Part shown: piece after piece, positions 62,712 through 64,000 of the stretch
Numbering within the stretch: position 1 is the first letter of the stretch
Layout: each line of letters begins with the position of its first letter
Assembly: GCF_029051645.1 (NCBI RefSeq)
Contig: NZ_JAACFS010000001.1
Coordinates: forward strand, 496,001 to 560,000
Direction of reading: 5' to 3'
DNA: 64,000 bases
From: Bradyrhizobium sp. CSA112
GTDB lineage: Bacteria > Pseudomonadota > Alphaproteobacteria > Rhizobiales > Xanthobacteraceae
Translations under genes and position numbers: made by a program
The notes under the pieces: model-generated
What the model was told of the DNA's origin: nothing
The model's input: only the letters and a program-made list of their open reading frames with translations
Database searches by the model: none

Positions 62712-64000
62712 TCAGAAGCGGAACCGTAGCCCGACCGTGGGAGCGATATTGTTGCGCCGAAGAAAGCCCGACGCCAGTCCGCCGTTCACTTGAGTGAACA
62801 TGACCCCGGAATAGAGATCCCACTTTGGTGCAAACCGCCAATCGATAGCGGCAGAAATCCCGTCGAATGTCCCGGCGCATTGCGCATGTTCGGTGCCGAA
62901 GCACGGGGCGCGTCCGCCGGCGGCGGTGCCGAAGAAGGAGTTTTGGATATAGTGGTAATAAGCGGCGATCACATCCAGATTTTCGGTAACCGCGTATTTG
63001 GTCCCGATCCACATGACTTGCAAAGTCTTGTTGCCGAGACCGTTCATGCCGAAGGCCGTATTGGTAATATTCGTGTTGTTGAAGGCCTCACAGCCCTGGC
63101 AAAGAAAATTTCCCGCGATGTCGGTAAACGCGCTCTGCGGATCGCTCGGCGCCATGTATCGAATATGTTCGTAGCCGGCGTATAGTTTGAGCGGGCCGTT
63201 GGTGTATTTGGCCACAAGCATCACGGCGCTATTGTTGGAGATCGTCGCCGTCAGCGTCTGCGGCAAGAACGGGGGGATCGGCACCCCATTGGCATCATTG
63301 CTTCCCGGTGCAAGTCCGAGTGATACGGAATCTCTGACATGGCTGTAAATAGCGTCGACCGAGAACACACCTTTGCCTCCCGTTTTGATATCGGCACCGG
63401 CTTGTAGCTGGTATGCTCCATTGGAGGCATTGTTCTGGGCGTAGCCACCGAACTGCCACAGCGCCGCTGCCCGGAACTGGCCGACGTCGACCCGGTATTT
63501 CAAGGACGTCGAGTTTCTGCAGTTTTCGGTGTTGCCGCCACCGCAGGTTATTCCCTGAAAGCCGATCGGCGAGAAGGCGTAAGAGGCGCCGAACGGATCG
63601 TAGTCCAAGACCGCGTCCAGGGTCAGCGAGTTCTGTCGGAAAACGGTCAGCGTGCCGTAGGTCGGAGAACTGACGCCGACATAACCTACGCCATTGTACC
63701 ACTGGCCCGCGCGGCTTGAATCGGAGAAGGCGGTTTGCTGATTTTGGGGGATGCCGGCGTTCGCGGCCAGCGATCCCGGTCCGTTGGAAAACCGCAGGGA
63801 ATACGGATCGAAGCCCGCGTCCAGAGCAAAGACGACAGAGACGTCCTCAGCGATCGGCCTGGTTCCCTTGATTCCGATGGTTGAATTGCTCAACGCGTTG
63901 GGCGCAAGACTCCAAAGCGGCGACCTGTTCTGTTTCTGGATTAAGTATGAAGCTCCGACAGCGGATCGTGGGTCAAACGGCGCGCCGTGGCTCTGCCAGC
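62712..64000 (-). CDS. Outer-membrane porin (5' end outside window)
   Basis: At least 429 codons, open to the right edge. It shows the gram-negative general-porin pattern: a loop-and-strand alternation, STIGIKGTRPIAEDVSVVFA at the left of the visible part, YVGVSSPTYGTLTVFRQNSL (the PEFG/RQ-type constriction strand), TATISNNSAVMLVAKYTNGP, and a C-terminal beta-signal ending GLRFRF with terminal Phe. It forms a passive channel in the outer membrane. The signal peptide lies beyond base 64000. A TTG at 63893 is not the true start. Confidence 0.88.
   Translation of the reverse strand, partial: WQSHGAPFDPRSAVGASYLIQKQNRSPLWSLAPNALSNSTIGIKGTRPIAEDVSVVFALDAGFDPYSLRFSNGPGSLAANAGIPQNQQTAFSDSSRAGQWYNGVGYVGVSSPTYGTLTVFRQNSLTLDAVLDYDPFGASYAFSPIGFQGITCGGGNTENCRNSTSLKYRVDVGQFRAAALWQFGGYAQNNASNGAYQLQAGADIKTGGKGVFSVDAIYSHVRDSVSLGLAPGSNDANGVPIPPFLPQTLTATISNNSAVMLVAKYTNGPLKLYAGYEHIRYMAPSDPQSAFTDIAGNFLCQGCEAFNNTNITNTAFGMNGLGNKTLQVMWIGTKYAVTENLDVIAAYYHYIQNSFFGTAAGGRAPCFGTEHAQCAGTFDGISAAIDWRFAPKWDLYSGVMFTQVNGGLASGFLRRNNIAPTVGLRFRF

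Noticed and set aside
1..64000. CRISPR array, tRNA, rRNA, IS elements or prophage
   Set aside because: No regularly spaced repeats, cloverleaf-like sequence, transposase DDE/HUH motif or phage structural gene was seen by eye; small or degenerate elements could still be missed.

Overview
The window looks like chromosomal accessory DNA of a Bradyrhizobium-type alphaproteobacterium (Nitrobacteraceae). This is inferred from high GC with strong GC3 (long antisense shadow reading frames), many ABC and Bug/TctC solute-binding proteins, a molybdenum hydroxylase cluster, a complete malonate decarboxylase operon, small Gly-rich secreted proteins and the porin style. I see no rRNA, tRNA, CRISPR, transposase or phage gene.

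Layout. 1-480: end of an oligopeptide ABC ATPase and a 3' remnant of upp. 755-10234 (+): a spermidine/putrescine-type ABC transporter (binding protein, two permeases, ATPase) followed by a three-subunit molybdenum hydroxylase of the CoxL form II type (small, large, FAD subunits) and an amidase. This is probably one uptake-plus-catabolism unit for an amide or N-heterocyclic compound. Its LysR-type gene converges on the amidase with a 201-bp antisense overlap. 11678-14175: a lower-GC block (MBL hydrolase, SnoaL-like protein, LysR regulator) abutting a truncated FGGY sugar kinase. 14449-22561: a LacI regulator and amidase on the minus strand, divergent from a five-gene Dpp/Opp-type ABC transporter, with two matching LacI-type operators between them.

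23011-30620: a small secreted protein, then two large wHTH-STAND-TPR regulators that point toward each other around an orphan TctC binding protein. A third member of this family lies at 47471-50329. 30960-36936: a deleted AraC gene, two SDR genes and an SDR remnant, and an oxidative-stress set (SrpA-like catalase, cytochrome b561, Dps, DUF1275). 37118-45100: a secreted alpha/beta hydrolase, then mdcACDEGBFH, with a convergent AraC regulator. 46316-47470: an unassigned kilobase with a 13-bp-stem hairpin and a three-repeat Pho box.

50775-62245: an RpoH-type sigma factor, an RND pump (permease, adaptor) and a low-complexity secreted protein; then a response regulator, small secreted proteins and a histidine kinase. 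The kinase is separated from its likely partner by about 2.5 kb that contains gene remnants. The right edge is a porin on the minus strand.

A recurrent theme is gene decay. There are partial remnants of upp, an FGGY kinase, an RND adaptor, an AraC regulator, an SDR, a histidine kinase and an alpha/beta hydrolase whose intact paralogue is 23 kb away. The most unusual intact feature is the set of three wHTH-STAND regulators, two of which enclose the orphan TctC protein. All assignments come from reading the sequence; no database search was run.
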